64,000 bases of DNA, taken from NCBI GenBank assembly GCA_937959115.1, contig CALGAW010000024.1, forward strand, positions 1 to 64,000, given 5' to 3'. This document shows positions 55,004-64,000 of this stretch, one piece after another (the first letter of the stretch is position 1; the number at the start of each line of letters is the position of its first letter). Source of the stretch: an uncultured Saprospiraceae bacterium (lineage in GTDB: Bacteria; Bacteroidota; Bacteroidia; Chitinophagales; Saprospiraceae). A program made the translations under genes and the position numbers. The notes under the pieces are model-generated. The model searched no databases. It was given only the letters and a program-made list of their open reading frames with translations, and was not told the origin of the DNA.

Positions 55004-56200
55004 TTATAACAAATCGCGCAATTCAAATCGAAATTGTTTAATCTCCTTGCCCCGTTTCACTCGAACTCGGATGGTCTTCCCCACTCGCTTCTGCAACAGT
55101 CGTGTAGCCGTCTCAAGATTTAGTGTAAACCGATTCAACCCATTCAAACGGAGAATCAGATCTCCTGCCAACAGACCTGCCTCTTCCCCAGGGGAACCGG
55201 GTATCAGTCCTTCTACAATCAGCTTATTTAGCATTTCCCCTTGAATCACCAACAGTAATCCGCTTCTATCATAATCAAAACCTCGGTCATACTTCCCAAG
55301 CGGCTTGAGGTACAGGTCATGTTTATAAAAGTCAAAACACACTTTAAATCGCGAAAGCAACCGATTCCCTAATACCCCATCCCTACTTACATCGATCACT
55401 GAATCCTCAAGAATAGGCATGTTTTGAAAATGAGTGATTAAATTCTTAAACTCATACCCTCCAAGATCCAATCGCTTGATTCGTCCTAGGTAACCTTCTA
55501 GATATCCGCCAAGGCCAGAACCGATTTCCCCTTCTACAATCTGGATAGGCAACTCAAAATCTGGTCGAGCGTTAGGATGAAGAATCAAGGACAAATCTGC
55601 TCCCGTGTCGATCAGCAATCGAGCATCAATCTGTGCACTGTCCCTTACCGAAATCGGTACAGAGAGGTAAGGCTTTCCAGAATTCAAATCCATCGGCATT
55701 GACTTCCATTGACGGGATGGCTTAAAACTGCTTCTACTATAAATGGTTAATTTCTCCTCTTTATAGTTAACACTAAGCAGATTGAATTGAAAAAAATCTG
55801 TCCCTAGTATACCATGAATCTCAGTACCGATGATCTGTTCGATTCTTAGCAAGTCCTCATCCAATACTAGAATAGACATCTTCTTTGTTACTTCAAAACC
55901 AAGCGATACATTGAGATTGGGCGCTAAGAAGGCTCCTATATCTTGACTTCGATCTGCGCCATACACAATAAACTTTCGATCGAACGAAATATTTGAAGGA
56001 TGAATCAATACCTTTTTTGTAAGAATTGTGTACCGTGATCCCGTATCGATGATAAACCGCAAGGGGATTTTCCCATTGAGACTTACCGTCACAACAATAA
56101 AATTATTGACCTTCTCAAAGGGAATGACGACCTTCTTGCGTCCTTCCAGTAAATTATTAGCCGATTGGCTATAGAGGGCTGTGCAAAAGAAGCAAACCAA
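55004..56200 (-). CDS. Exported PDZ-aspartyl (retropepsin-like) protease
   Basis: About 400 residues. Two pepsin-like motifs are seen, 'FIIDTGSRYTIL' and 'LLIDTGADLSLI', consistent with a duplicated retropepsin fold. A C-terminal PDZ domain follows (about 310-395, 'GLIPGSPGEEAGLLAGDLILRLNG'). The first usable start is TTG at 56198-56200, but it gives an unlikely short signal peptide. In-frame extension through CTG 56240-56242 or ATT 56216-56218 gives a full export signal ('RILVLFSLVCFFCTALYSQS'). No ATG or GTG exists in the frame upstream. Probably a periplasmic protease. Confidence 0.85.
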   Translation of the reverse strand: MVCFFCTALYSQSANNLLEGRKKVVIPFEKVNNFIVVTVSLNGKIPLRFIIDTGSRYTILTKKVLIHPSNISFDRKFIVYGADRSQDIGAFLAPNLNVSLGFEVTKKMSILVLDEDLLRIEQIIGTEIHGILGTDFFQFNLLSVNYKEEKLTIYSRSSFKPSRQWKSMPMDLNSGKPYLSVPISVRDSAQIDARLLIDTGADLSLILHPNARPDFELPIQIVEGEIGSGLGGYLEGYLGRIKRLDLGGYEFKNLITHFQNMPILEDSVIDVSRDGVLGNRLLSRFKVCFDFYKHDLYLKPLGKYDRGFDYDRSGLLLVIQGEMLNKLIVEGLIPGSPGEEAGLLAGDLILRLNGLNRFTLNLETATRLLQKRVGKTIRVRVKRGKEIKQFRFELRDLL

Positions 56201-56374
56201 GGAGAAAAGAACAAGAATACGTAAGTTGCAAAAGAAGCTCAGTGCTGTTTATTTTTAAATGATCATGATATTAATAATCTTTGCTCGATTCATTGTGTCT
56301 TGCAATTGACTACTGCTAATTTAGGAACATTTCAAGCAGTTTAGTAATTTGAGGTAAATTTCATATCCAATAAA

Positions 56375-57322
56375 TTGGAAAATCACACAAAGGGACATAT
56401 CACACACTCGATAAAAGAAGCCGCTTACCGGCTTGGGTTTTCACATATCGGAATCTCTAAAGCTGAGGAACTCACAGAAGAAGCCAAATTGCTTGAACAA
56501 TGGCTCAACCAACACCAACATGGTCAGATGAGCTACATGGCCAATCACTTTGAAAAGCGAATCGATCCTAGGAAACTAGTGGATGGTGCCAAGTCTGTGG
56601 TTTCACTAATTTATAACTACCATACACCAAAAGAGCAACAAGACCCTTCTGCCCCAAAGATTTCCAAGTACGCGTATGGCAAAGATTATCATCATATCAT
56701 TAAGCGAAAGCTAAAAGATTTAATTCAACACATAGAAACAACTATTGGTGCGGTTTCAGGCCGTTGTTTTGTAGACTCTGCCCCTGTAATGGAACGAGAG
56801 TGGGCAAAGCGCAGCGGGCTTGGATGGGTAGGAAAAAACACCTTGATCATTCATCCCAAGAAAGGGTCTTACTTTTTTCTTGCTGAGTTAATCATTGATT
56901 TAGAACTGGAATACGATGGCCCAATGAAAGATCACTGCGGTACCTGCACTCGATGTATTGATGCCTGCCCGACAGACGCCATCAAGGAAGATGGATATTG
57001 GTTGGACGCTAGCAAGTGTATCTCCTATCTTACAATCGAGTTGAAAGATGCCATCCCAGATGAATTTAAAGGAAAAATGGAAAACTGGGCCTTTGGCTGT
57101 GATATATGCCAAGAAGTTTGCCCTTGGAATCGATTTTCGACGCCACATAACGAACCAGCGTTTGAACCACACGAAGAATTGCTAGACCTAACCAAAAAAG
57201 ATTGGGAAGAGTTGACTCAAGAAGTGTTTTCCAAAGTCTTCCAAAAATCTGCCGTCAAGCGCACAAAATACAAGGGATTAATGCGTAATATTAATTTTTT
57301 AAAATCAGAAAATGAACCATAG
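56375..57322 (+). CDS. queG: Epoxyqueuosine reductase QueG
   Basis: 315 residues, the normal size. The N-terminal cobalamin-binding-type region ('[22 protein letters not shown]') is followed by two 4Fe-4S cluster motifs: '[17 protein letters not shown]' and 'CISYLTIE...[12 protein letters not shown]'. The final 'PWNRF' is typical. It reduces epoxyqueuosine to queuosine in tRNA. The start is TTG 56375 ('[15 protein letters not shown]'). A divergent gap separates it from the PDZ-aspartyl protease. Confidence 0.93.
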   Translation: MENHTKGHITHSIKEAAYRLGFSHIGISKAEELTEEAKLLEQWLNQHQHGQMSYMANHFEKRIDPRKLVDGAKSVVSLIYNYHTPKEQQDPSAPKISKYAYGKDYHHIIKRKLKDLIQHIETTIGAVSGRCFVDSAPVMEREWAKRSGLGWVGKNTLIIHPKKGSYFFLAELIIDLELEYDGPMKDHCGTCTRCIDACPTDAIKEDGYWLDASKCISYLTIELKDAIPDEFKGKMENWAFGCDICQEVCPWNRFSTPHNEPAFEPHEELLDLTKKDWEELTQEVFSKVFQKSAVKRTKYKGLMRNINFLKSENEP

Positions 57323-57718
57323 TTCGACATTGACTTATGCTAGTCGAAGTGTGATTGATTTAAGACAACATTCATTGTTAAAATTAAATTACCATTTTTC
57401 ACATTATATACTTCAATACTTAATCATTGAGTGCACTGCAAAAAGTCTGTTTTTATAAGAATGCAAAAACATTAATAATGAAAATAATATGTAAAACAAA
57501 TAACACTAAATCCCCGGAAGCAATCGGGCGGGAGGGCCGAATTGTACTGTTCGAGCGGAGCGAGTTTACAATTCTTGATTTTTTTGGTTCTTTTTGCATC
57601 AAGGCAAAAACGAACATTAAACATTAAACTTATTTCTAATTTACTGTTAATTACTGAAAATATGACTTTTCGGAGTAGACTCAACATTAATCATTAACAA
57701 TTAATCATTATTCCAAGG
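57323..57718. other. Gap with an interspersed palindromic element
   Basis: About 400 bp, mostly AT-rich with no convincing gene. A GC-rich block at 57511-57600 contains the hairpins CCCG/CGGG (57513-57516, 57525-57528) and GAATTGTA/TACAATTC (57539-57546, 57567-57574), plus a T-rich 'TTTTTGGTTCTTTTTGC' tail. It reads like the recurrent Bacteroidota intergenic element that is sometimes wrongly annotated as a short ORF with 'FERSEF' residues. Confidence 0.45.
57511..57606. repeat. Palindromic intergenic element ('RSEF' type)
   Basis: Two hairpins and a conserved-looking GTTCGAGCGGAGCGAG core followed by a 'TTCTTTTTGCATCAAGGCAA' tail. Spurious ORFs ('ERSEFTILDFFGSFCIKAK') crossing such blocks are frequent in Bacteroidota genomes, which is the basis for calling this an interspersed element. 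A single copy is visible in this window. Confidence 0.4.
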
Positions 57719-59083
57719 ATGTATAATATATTTAGATTCATCTATAAAATTGCACTTCAGGTTTACTTCAGACAATATAAAGTCATCAACAAAGAAGTCA
57801 TTCCTCACAAAGGCCCATTGATTGTAGTTGCTAATCATCCAAGTACGTTTACAGATCCGATCATCGCTGCAAGTCTGCTGAAACAACAAGTATGCTTTAT
57901 TGCGAAAGGGACGTTATTCAAAGGAAAATTTAAAAACTGGTGGATGCGAAATATGGCATTCTCTATTCCCGTACATCGAAAACAAGACAATCCAGCGTTA
58001 GCACATTTGAATAAAGACATGTTCGAACATTGCTTCCAGCATCTAGAATCTAAGGGCACACTTATATTGTTTCCTGAAGGAACAAGCATCAGAGAACGAA
58101 AGCTTCGAGAAATCAAGACTGGGGCTGCACGGATCGCCCTTGGAGCTGAAGCAAGAAACGATTTCAAATTAGGAACAAAGTTACTTTGTATTGGCATCAA
58201 CTATACGGATCCTCAGTTGTTCAGGTCCGATGCTTGGATTAATATCGAAGATCCAATCGAGTTAAAAGATTATAAGGAAGCCTATCTTGAAAATGATCGA
58301 GATGCGGTAAAGCAACTAACAGAAAAAATCAAAACGACCCTAGAGAAAAATCTGATTTTAATTGAAAATGAAGACGAAGATCAATTTATCAGAAATGTTG
58401 AAACGCTTTACAAAAATGAATTGGTAAGCCAGTTCAACCTTGACCCCAAATGGCATGGCTTTCCCTTAACCAAAGGAATAGAGCAAGCGGTAAAACACTT
58501 TGACGGGCTGGATGAAAAATGGGCAGGTGGAGTTAAGCTAACCGTCAATCAGTACTTCAATCAACTGAGTAGTTTTCAGCTGGAAGATCGATTTCTGACC
58601 CAAGAGGGCAGTAAGAAAAAACCATCATTAACTAGGCACTTTTTATATGCTGGAATGCTTCTATTGGGTTTACCGTTTTTCTTATATGGTTTATTGACCA
58701 ATTATCTGCCCTACTTGATTCCAGGCAAGGTGGCAAAACTAATGACTCCATTTGATGCGTTTCGTGGTCCAATAAAAATGACGGTTGGGATCTTTAGCTT
58801 TGGTCTCTTCTACAGTATGCTTATACTTCTGTTTATGCAATATTGGGGTATCAAATCAGTAACTGCGCTGTTGTTCTTTGCCTTGAGTTTGCCGCTTAGT
58901 GGCTATTTTGCTATGAGTTATTACCGACGCATTCAAAACTTTAAGTCGCTATGGGCATGGCTCACTACTTTTTACAAACATCCTTTAGAAGTAAGCAGTT
59001 TAATCCAACAACGTAAGACCATATTAGAAGAGTTGGCCTTTGCGAAAGATCATTATTTAGGAGCTACAAAAGCTGAAGAATAA
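57719..59083 (+). CDS. PlsC-like lysophospholipid acyltransferase
   Basis: 454 residues. 'VVANHPSTFTDPIIAASLL' is the catalytic acyltransferase block with a His-x5-Asp spacing (the usual block is His-x4-Asp; several Bacteroidota and eukaryotic GPAT-like enzymes use the longer form). 'FPEGTSIRERKLREIKTGAARIAL' is the glycerol-phosphate-binding block. Three to four membrane helices follow in the C-terminal third ('FLYAGMLLLGLPFFLYGLL', 'GIFSFGLFYSMLILLFM'). It likely acylates lysophospholipids or glycerol-3-phosphate at the inner membrane. Confidence 0.82.
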   Translation: MYNIFRFIYKIALQVYFRQYKVINKEVIPHKGPLIVVANHPSTFTDPIIAASLLKQQVCFIAKGTLFKGKFKNWWMRNMAFSIPVHRKQDNPALAHLNKDMFEHCFQHLESKGTLILFPEGTSIRERKLREIKTGAARIALGAEARNDFKLGTKLLCIGINYTDPQLFRSDAWINIEDPIELKDYKEAYLENDRDAVKQLTEKIKTTLEKNLILIENEDEDQFIRNVETLYKNELVSQFNLDPKWHGFPLTKGIEQAVKHFDGLDEKWAGGVKLTVNQYFNQLSSFQLEDRFLTQEGSKKKPSLTRHFLYAGMLLLGLPFFLYGLLTNYLPYLIPGKVAKLMTPFDAFRGPIKMTVGIFSFGLFYSMLILLFMQYWGIKSVTALLFFALSLPLSGYFAMSYYRRIQNFKSLWAWLTTFYKHPLEVSSLIQQRKTILEELAFAKDHYLGATKAEE

Positions 59084-59527
59084 AGAAAGTCAGAAAAAGA
59101 TGGGAGACTGAAGTAAAACTGAAGACGTTTATCCCATTCTTTTCATGCGCAATACATTCAACTTATGTGAACTAGATTGTTCACCTCTGACTATAATGAA
59201 GGCCAAAGAGTTCAAACAAGGCTAAAGGACACTATGACCACATCCTACTATAAAACAATGAATCAAACCCTCTACGGGCGAACCAAAACGTTATGGATTG
59301 AAGGGCACCCACATTTCATAAACCCCCTATTTTACAGCCAAGTACAAATAGATATTCGTAGACAATGAATAAATTGAATAAAATATGACAAAACATTTAA
59401 CAAAATATTAAGAAAAATACAGTAGATTTATATACTATTTTACTTTTGGTATGCATTCAACCGAATTTTACCGTTGAATAAATACAAATCAAACTTCATT
59501 ATTTACTTAATAATCAAACATTTACTT
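59084..59527. other. Gap and promoter region of the adhesin gene
   Basis: About 440 bp. A TTG-started ORF (59177-59368) looks spurious. A -7-type promoter box is at 59441-59448, 80 bp before the start of the next gene. Confidence 0.4.
59441..59448 (+). promoter_or_regulatory. Promoter box of the SprB-repeat adhesin
   Basis: TACTTTTG matches TAnnTTTG. No strong -33 TTTG was found at standard spacing. Confidence 0.5.
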
Positions 59528-61540
59528 ATGCTGAAACTTATTACACCCTTATTAATTTGCTTTAGCCTGCTTACTAGTCAGGTCTTTGGTCAAGTTGTAT
59601 TAACAGAAAACTTTGACACTGGTATTCCAGCAACTTGGACAGTTAATGACCTTGGAGCTGCAACTGGTGACTCATGGGCTGGAACTACAGGAGGATTCGG
59701 AGGAAGTTACCTTGATGGTACCGAATTCGCTTTTGTCAATTCTGATGCTAATGGAAATGGAACCTTAATGATTGAAGAGCTTGTCTCTCCCACATTTGAC
59801 GGTACTCCGTATACTTCTACAGGATTGTTTGTATCTTTTGACCACTTTTACAGAAGTGTTGCAGGAGACCAAGGACTAGTTTTGTTAAAAAATACTGCTG
59901 GCGGATGGGACACACTTGATGTCTTTGTTGCTGATGATGGTGCATTTGGCGGTCCTGCAAATAAAGTTTATGACATTACTTCATCAATCCATGCAGCAAT
60001 GCAACTTAGATTTGTATATGATGATGGTGATCAATGGGCTTGGTACTGGGCGATTGACAATTTTAATGTTTACGTACCACTTTCAAATGATATGTCTGCA
60101 GTTGGAGTTAAGGCAACTTCCGCTTGTGGAAGTAGTGATTCCTATGTTGACGTTACCGTTTTAAACAGTGGATACATAGCACAAAGTAATATACCTGTCA
60201 ATGTAGACATTTCAGGTGCCTTTACGGCAAATGCGACTGCGACTATACCTGGACCAGTTGCCCCAGGAGCTTCAATGACAGTTAGTGTTGGACCATTCAA
60301 CTCTGCTGCTGGAGGAATGGTAATGGTTGATGCTTATTCTGCTTTAACTACGGATCAAAACACTGCAAACGATACATTAGTAAGCTCAGCGATTTTTGCT
60401 GCAGAAGCGTCACCTATGCCAGCTGCATCAGCTGCATGTCCAGGCTCAGATGCTTATGCTATTGCTATGCCAGTTGCTGGAACTACGAATCAATGGTTCG
60501 ATGCGGCCAATACACTAGTTGGTACTGGAGACAGTTTAGCGTTAGGTATGATTACAGCTGACACAACTGTTTATCTATCTACCTCTTCTGTTTCACAAGA
60601 AACTGGTGGACTAGCAGACCAAATAGGTGGCGGACAATACAGCTTTTTTGGAGACGGATTGATCTTTGATGTAACGACTCCTATCACACTAGACAGTGTA
60701 TTCGTTTATGGAATTGACGCTGGTGATGTAACGGTTAACTTACTTGATGCTTCAGGTGCTGTTTTAAACACAACAACTGCTCCATTATTAGATATAACAG
60801 GCGCAAAATCAGTTATTCCAGTAGGGTTTGCAATCGCACCAGGAACAGGATACCAATTAAGTGCAAGTGGATCAACAATTACCTCTTTAAATAGAGAGAA
60901 TGGAGATGCTGTTTACCCATATAGTTCTAATGGCGTAACGATCACAGGACCAATTAACGCACTTGCCGGTTACTACTATTTCTTTTATGACTGGGCTTAC
61001 ACAGCAGGTTGCGAGAGTGGCCAAGTAGCTGTTACAGTTACGGTTTCTGATCTAGCGGCAACTGCAAATGTCACAAACGAACAAGCAGGTAGTGATGGAT
61101 CAATTGCCCTAATGCCTATAGGCGGAACAGCTCCTTACACTTACCTTTGGGATAACGGTGAAACGACTGCAACCATTATGAATCTTGTTGCTGGCAACTA
61201 TTGTGGTACTGTAACAGATGCTGACGGATGTACTGCTGCATTATGTGAAATGGTAATGCCTCCATCTGCTACTCAGACAATAGAAGGATTACAATCTATT
61301 AATTTGTATCCTAATCCAACGCAAAACAGAACAACTCTAGAGGTAGTTTTTGAAAATGCGCAAGACATAGAAATGGAAGTAAGCAATGTTCTTGGACAAA
61401 CATTAATTCAAGAAAACTACGGCCAAGTAACAACAATTCAAGAGGAAATTAACTTAGAGAAGTATCCAGCTGGAAATTACTTCATGATACTGAAATCAGG
61501 AAATCAAGTACTGACAAAACGTATCGTACTTTCTAAGTAA
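59528..61540 (+). CDS. Secreted T9SS adhesin-like protein with SprB repeat
   Basis: 670 residues from ATG 59528 ('MLKLITPLLICFSLLTSQVFG' signal peptide); a TTG-started version is longer and less sensible. The first 180 residues form a jelly-roll/MAM-like or cleaved-adhesin domain ('NFDTGIPATWTVNDLG', 'WAWYWAIDNFNVY'). Ig-like modules follow ('YVDVTVLNSGYIAQSNIPVNVDISG'). A SprB repeat lies near 510-570 ('GTAPYTYLWDNGETTATIMNLVAGNYCGTVTDADGC'), and a C-terminal type IX sorting domain ends the protein ('INLYPNPTQNRTTLE...GNYFMILKSGNQVLTKRIVLSK'). It is probably surface-exposed or secreted and may mediate adhesion or gliding. A strong terminator follows. Confidence 0.88.
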   Translation: MLKLITPLLICFSLLTSQVFGQVVLTENFDTGIPATWTVNDLGAATGDSWAGTTGGFGGSYLDGTEFAFVNSDANGNGTLMIEELVSPTFDGTPYTSTGLFVSFDHFYRSVAGDQGLVLLKNTAGGWDTLDVFVADDGAFGGPANKVYDITSSIHAAMQLRFVYDDGDQWAWYWAIDNFNVYVPLSNDMSAVGVKATSACGSSDSYVDVTVLNSGYIAQSNIPVNVDISGAFTANATATIPGPVAPGASMTVSVGPFNSAAGGMVMVDAYSALTTDQNTANDTLVSSAIFAAEASPMPAASAACPGSDAYAIAMPVAGTTNQWFDAANTLVGTGDSLALGMITADTTVYLSTSSVSQETGGLADQIGGGQYSFFGDGLIFDVTTPITLDSVFVYGIDAGDVTVNLLDASGAVLNTTTAPLLDITGAKSVIPVGFAIAPGTGYQLSASGSTITSLNRENGDAVYPYSSNGVTITGPINALAGYYYFFYDWAYTAGCESGQVAVTVTVSDLAATANVTNEQAGSDGSIALMPIGGTAPYTYLWDNGETTATIMNLVAGNYCGTVTDADGCTAALCEMVMPPSATQTIEGLQSINLYPNPTQNRTTLEVVFENAQDIEMEVSNVLGQTLIQENYGQVTTIQEEINLEKYPAGNYFMILKSGNQVLTKRIVLSK

Positions 61541-61560
61541 CAAACTTACTTAGTATAACA

Positions 61561-61595
61561 AAAACGGTTGTCTTTTCAGGCAACCGTTTTTTTTT
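61561..61595 (+). terminator. Intrinsic terminator of the adhesin gene
   Basis: Perfect 10-bp stem AAAACGGTTG/CAACCGTTTT (61561-61570, 61581-61590) with a long T-run, 20 bp after the adhesin stop. Confidence 0.9.
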
Positions 61596-61664
61596 GCTGA
61601 ATCGATCGATCCTGCTGCCTTCTATCACCTATCGGTATTTGCTCCTTATTAACTAAATCGAGCG

Positions 61665-63170
61665 TCAGGAGGCGAAATACTGCTTCAAAAGCTCACTATA
61701 ATAATCATTATTGTCAAGTTTTGATTTGAACCAAACACTATAATCTATCAATTCATTTGATGCGATTTCTATATCAGCATGCTTAGAAGAAAATGATAAA
61801 ATACTTGACTTGTTCGAGGAAAGCTTCCTACCATCTGGTGAGTTGATAAAAGTCTTTTTGAAGATATCTAAAAACTGAGATTGTTTTGTATAGGTTTCCT
61901 TTTTCAAATCAATTCTAAACTTTCTTTTTATCTCTTTAAATTTATTATTTACATATACAAAATCTCCATTGTCAGTCCTTAGGATGAGTTCGACTACTAG
62001 GATGTTAAGTTGAAGATAAGGTGAAATTTTACTAAACTCCTTTGATAAGATCACTTTAGAAAAATAATTAAAACAACTATCCATATCCTTAATATAATAA
62101 TAGAGTATTGCAAGGTTTAGGTTAATTGATAACTCACTAAGCATATATTGTGGTCGAATTGACCTATTCAGCTCTTCTAGATCTTGTATTGCTAGCTGTG
62201 GAGTATTATTTAGAACATTCAAAAGCGTTTTACTCTGATAATAAAGCCACACATACTTATTGTAATAAACAGAATCCTCTATACACTCTTTCAATTGTCT
62301 AATTGAATGTTCACACTTTTCCAATTTTTTTAATTTGCTAAAAGTATTGAACATCCAAACATGCATTTTTATCTTTTCTTCATGATTTTCTGTGGTAAAT
62401 ACATTAGCATTGGACAACTCCCTATAAGAAGACTCTAAAAAGGAACCAAGTTCATTATAATCTCTTTTTTGCAATAGAATATTTCGAACTACCTTGTTGA
62501 TTTTTAACCTATTATCGAAAGATAAGCTTTCCTTTGATTTAAGTTGAAATTCTTCTAACACATTTTCCAACAAATCGACTACACCTAGATCCTTCTTAGA
62601 ATAGTTTGATTGATTTAATCTGTAGGTAACAGTAGCAAGTAATAAATCTATTTTTTGAATCTGTCGGTATAGAATGTGATTTTTCTCTTTTTTTCTAACA
62701 TATGGGGCAGGATCTCTATCTATCAATTGATTACACAAAACAATTTGACGATCATAAATAATGTTTAACAAATCATAGCGCTGCAGCTTAATGGCAAGAC
62801 CTTCACCTTCCTCGAGATAGGACATTGCAATATCAATCATTGACCGATTGACAAAAATGTTAGATAACTCAATACAATTCAAAATTTTGTTTTCATTGAT
62901 TTTACCTTTATGAAAACTTAACAAACTACTTTCAAGATCTTCTCTTAATCGATTTTTGATCCTGTAATAACCATTCGCATTGGCCTGGTCAAAAAACAAA
63001 AGCTGTATTTCATCACTATACTCATCAACCTTGTTCTTCCTTAACTCATTAAAAAGCACTACAGTCCTCTTTTCTCCTCCTTTTTGCCTGTAATTCGAAC
63101 TAAATAATTTGAAGTATCTAATTTCAGATGTCTGAAGATTATTAATGATTTTTGTTAAAAAATGCTTCAT
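61665..63170 (-). CDS. 501-residue helical-repeat protein, paralogue of the gene at 32390
   Basis: 501 residues using ATG 63168-63170; a TTG three codons upstream is weaker. 'FLTKIINNLQTSEIRYFKLFSSNYRQKGGEKRTVVLFNEL' corresponds to 'YFKLLKSLTRGEKRYFQLLNSRYR' of the paralogue. The body is helical with TPR-like spacing and many Tyr/Leu/Lys. No catalytic motif. Two copies about 30 kb apart in one window point to an expanded family. It is divergent from the T9SS cargo gene at 63283, with about 110 bp between them. Confidence 0.7.
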   Translation of the reverse strand: MKHFLTKIINNLQTSEIRYFKLFSSNYRQKGGEKRTVVLFNELRKNKVDEYSDEIQLLFFDQANANGYYRIKNRLREDLESSLLSFHKGKINENKILNCIELSNIFVNRSMIDIAMSYLEEGEGLAIKLQRYDLLNIIYDRQIVLCNQLIDRDPAPYVRKKEKNHILYRQIQKIDLLLATVTYRLNQSNYSKKDLGVVDLLENVLEEFQLKSKESLSFDNRLKINKVVRNILLQKRDYNELGSFLESSYRELSNANVFTTENHEEKIKMHVWMFNTFSKLKKLEKCEHSIRQLKECIEDSVYYNKYVWLYYQSKTLLNVLNNTPQLAIQDLEELNRSIRPQYMLSELSINLNLAILYYYIKDMDSCFNYFSKVILSKEFSKISPYLQLNILVVELILRTDNGDFVYVNNKFKEIKRKFRIDLKKETYTKQSQFLDIFKKTFINSPDGRKLSSNKSSILSFSSKHADIEIASNELIDYSVWFKSKLDNNDYYSELLKQYFAS

Positions 63171-63247
63171 GGATATCAATTAAACGTGTAATATTTTGGT
63201 GATAAGTTACTTATTTTGTTGTAAACAATCCTTATTTTTAAGTACAA

Positions 63248-63277
63248 TTGTTGATTTCTAAAGTTAAACTAGGTTTG
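63248..63277 (+). promoter_or_regulatory. Promoter of the cargo gene, possibly leaderless
   Basis: TTG at 63248-63250, 19-bp spacer and TAGGTTTG at 63270-63277 (TAnnTTTG consensus). The ATG at 63283 lies about where transcription should begin, so the mRNA may be leaderless or nearly so. Confidence 0.6.
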
Positions 63278-63282
63278 AACTA

Positions 63283-64000
63283 ATGAAAAAATTCTCCTTC
63301 TTGTTGTTTGTTGTCCTCTTTTTTGGTGTCTCTCTAGCAGGCCAACACCAAAACATTAACTTTGATATTGAGTTCGAAATCAATAAAGATTCAATTGAGC
63401 TTGCAGATGAATTTGATATTGAAGGGGAAGTAATTAATGTTAGCAACATTAACTTACAAGGAGATGTCTATCTCGATTTTTATGTAGGAACAAGCATTCC
63501 TCCATTGTTTTTTAATACGGTATCATTTTCTGACACCATTCCCGTATCGGGAACGATTCAGCCTGGAGATGATGAAGATTTTGAAATCGAAGACATAAAA
63601 GCCACCGATCCACTATTTAATCTTCAGATAAATCAGCAAAACATCATAATTATTTGGCCTAGACTTGGCGCTGGAGAAAGTGGAGATTCAATTAAATTTC
63701 ATATCGATACTGTATTTGTTAAACCAGATTCTTCTGTTTCAAACCAAGACTTTGAAATTCTACCCTTGAATATTCATCCTAATCCGGTAACCAACAATAA
63801 TCTAACAGTAGATTTGACAGACCTTCCACTTGAGCCCTACTACCTAACCATATGGAGTATCCTTGGGCAAAAGTTAACAAGCGATATCCCTCTGCTAGGT
63901 GGACAAATCAACCAGTTTAATACTAAGGGGCTTAATAATGGCATCGTCATTGCGGAATTAAGCTCAAGAAAAGGAATACCAATAAAAAGAAAAAGAATTT
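63283..64000 (+). CDS. Secreted T9SS cargo protein, cut by the window edge
   Basis: An ORF open from ATG 63283 to the end of the window (239 codons, no stop). Signal peptide 'KKFSFLLFVVLFFGVSLAGQ' is followed by an acidic beta-rich domain ('NFDIEFEINKDSIELADEFDIEGEVINVSN', 'GTIQPGDDEDFEIEDIK'). The start of a type IX sorting domain is seen near 160 ('LNIHPNPVTNNNLTVDLTDL') and continues to 'KGIPIKRKRI' at the edge, so only a few residues are probably missing. Divergent from the helical-repeat gene. Confidence 0.8.
   Translation, partial: MKKFSFLLFVVLFFGVSLAGQHQNINFDIEFEINKDSIELADEFDIEGEVINVSNINLQGDVYLDFYVGTSIPPLFFNTVSFSDTIPVSGTIQPGDDEDFEIEDIKATDPLFNLQINQQNIIIIWPRLGAGESGDSIKFHIDTVFVKPDSSVSNQDFEILPLNIHPNPVTNNNLTVDLTDLPLEPYYLTIWSILGQKLTSDIPLLGGQINQFNTKGLNNGIVIAELSSRKGIPIKRKRI

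Overview
The window comes from the chromosome of an AT-rich, probably marine member of the Bacteroidota (Flavobacteriia-like; the exact family cannot be fixed from sequence reading). The signs are secreted proteins with type IX secretion (T9SS) C-terminal sorting tails, a PorP/SprF-like outer-membrane protein, TAnnTTTG promoter boxes, a UpxY-type NusG paralogue, a DUF4294 protein beside lptB, and little Shine-Dalgarno signal. Several starts appear to be TTG or GTG, and a few genes have no canonical start at all.

About 0.3-25.8 kb is one long forward-strand surface-polysaccharide locus. It opens with a winged-helix regulator behind a clear Bacteroidota promoter, followed by a structured leader. 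Next comes a nucleotide-sugar module resembling the WbpE/D/B route with a UDP-glucose-type dehydrogenase, then a NusG-like antiterminator. The assembly section follows: Wzx flippase, a GT-B-like transferase, a Wzy-like polymerase, GT4 and GT2 glycosyltransferases, Gmd, a sulfotransferase, a polysaccharide deacetylase and several left-handed-beta-helix acyltransferases. This predicts a heteropolymer carrying sulfate and acyl groups. No priming glycosyl-phosphate transferase, Wza/OPX or Wzc gene is visible. A small accessory patch at 20.3-22.7 kb holds a Rof-like Rho-binding antiterminator, a GIY-YIG-like protein, a GNAT acetyltransferase and a solitary HrgA-like HARE-HTH/nuclease-like protein.

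About 26-36 kb contains a secreted astacin protease with a T9SS tail, lptB, a DUF4294 gene, a PorP/SprF-like gene, tRNA-Pro(GGG) and tRNA-Val(GAC) flanking a tiny membrane protein, a 501-residue helical-repeat protein, psd, and a striking secreted Cys/Lys repeat protein. About 36.5-41.6 kb contains a large sulfatase-YHYH fusion and an iscS-iscU-iscA iron-sulfur operon. About 42-47 kb is an envelope module of YfhO, MBOAT O-acyltransferase and an SGNH-like partner. About 47-55 kb has a T9SS cargo protein, a LytS/LytTR two-component pair and an orphan histidine kinase. About 55-64 kb has a PDZ-aspartyl protease, queG, a PlsC-like acyltransferase, a SprB-repeat adhesin, a second 501-residue paralogue of the helical protein, and a T9SS cargo gene cut by the window edge.

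The most interesting signals are: (1) two different antitermination factors (UpxY-like and Rof-like) plus a structured leader in one polysaccharide locus; (2) a run of genes whose conserved N-termini can only be reached from AUU or AUC starts; (3) the Cys/Lys repeat protein; (4) the sulfatase-YHYH fusion; and (5) several structured, gene-free intergenic elements. All calls come from reading the sequence without database searches.
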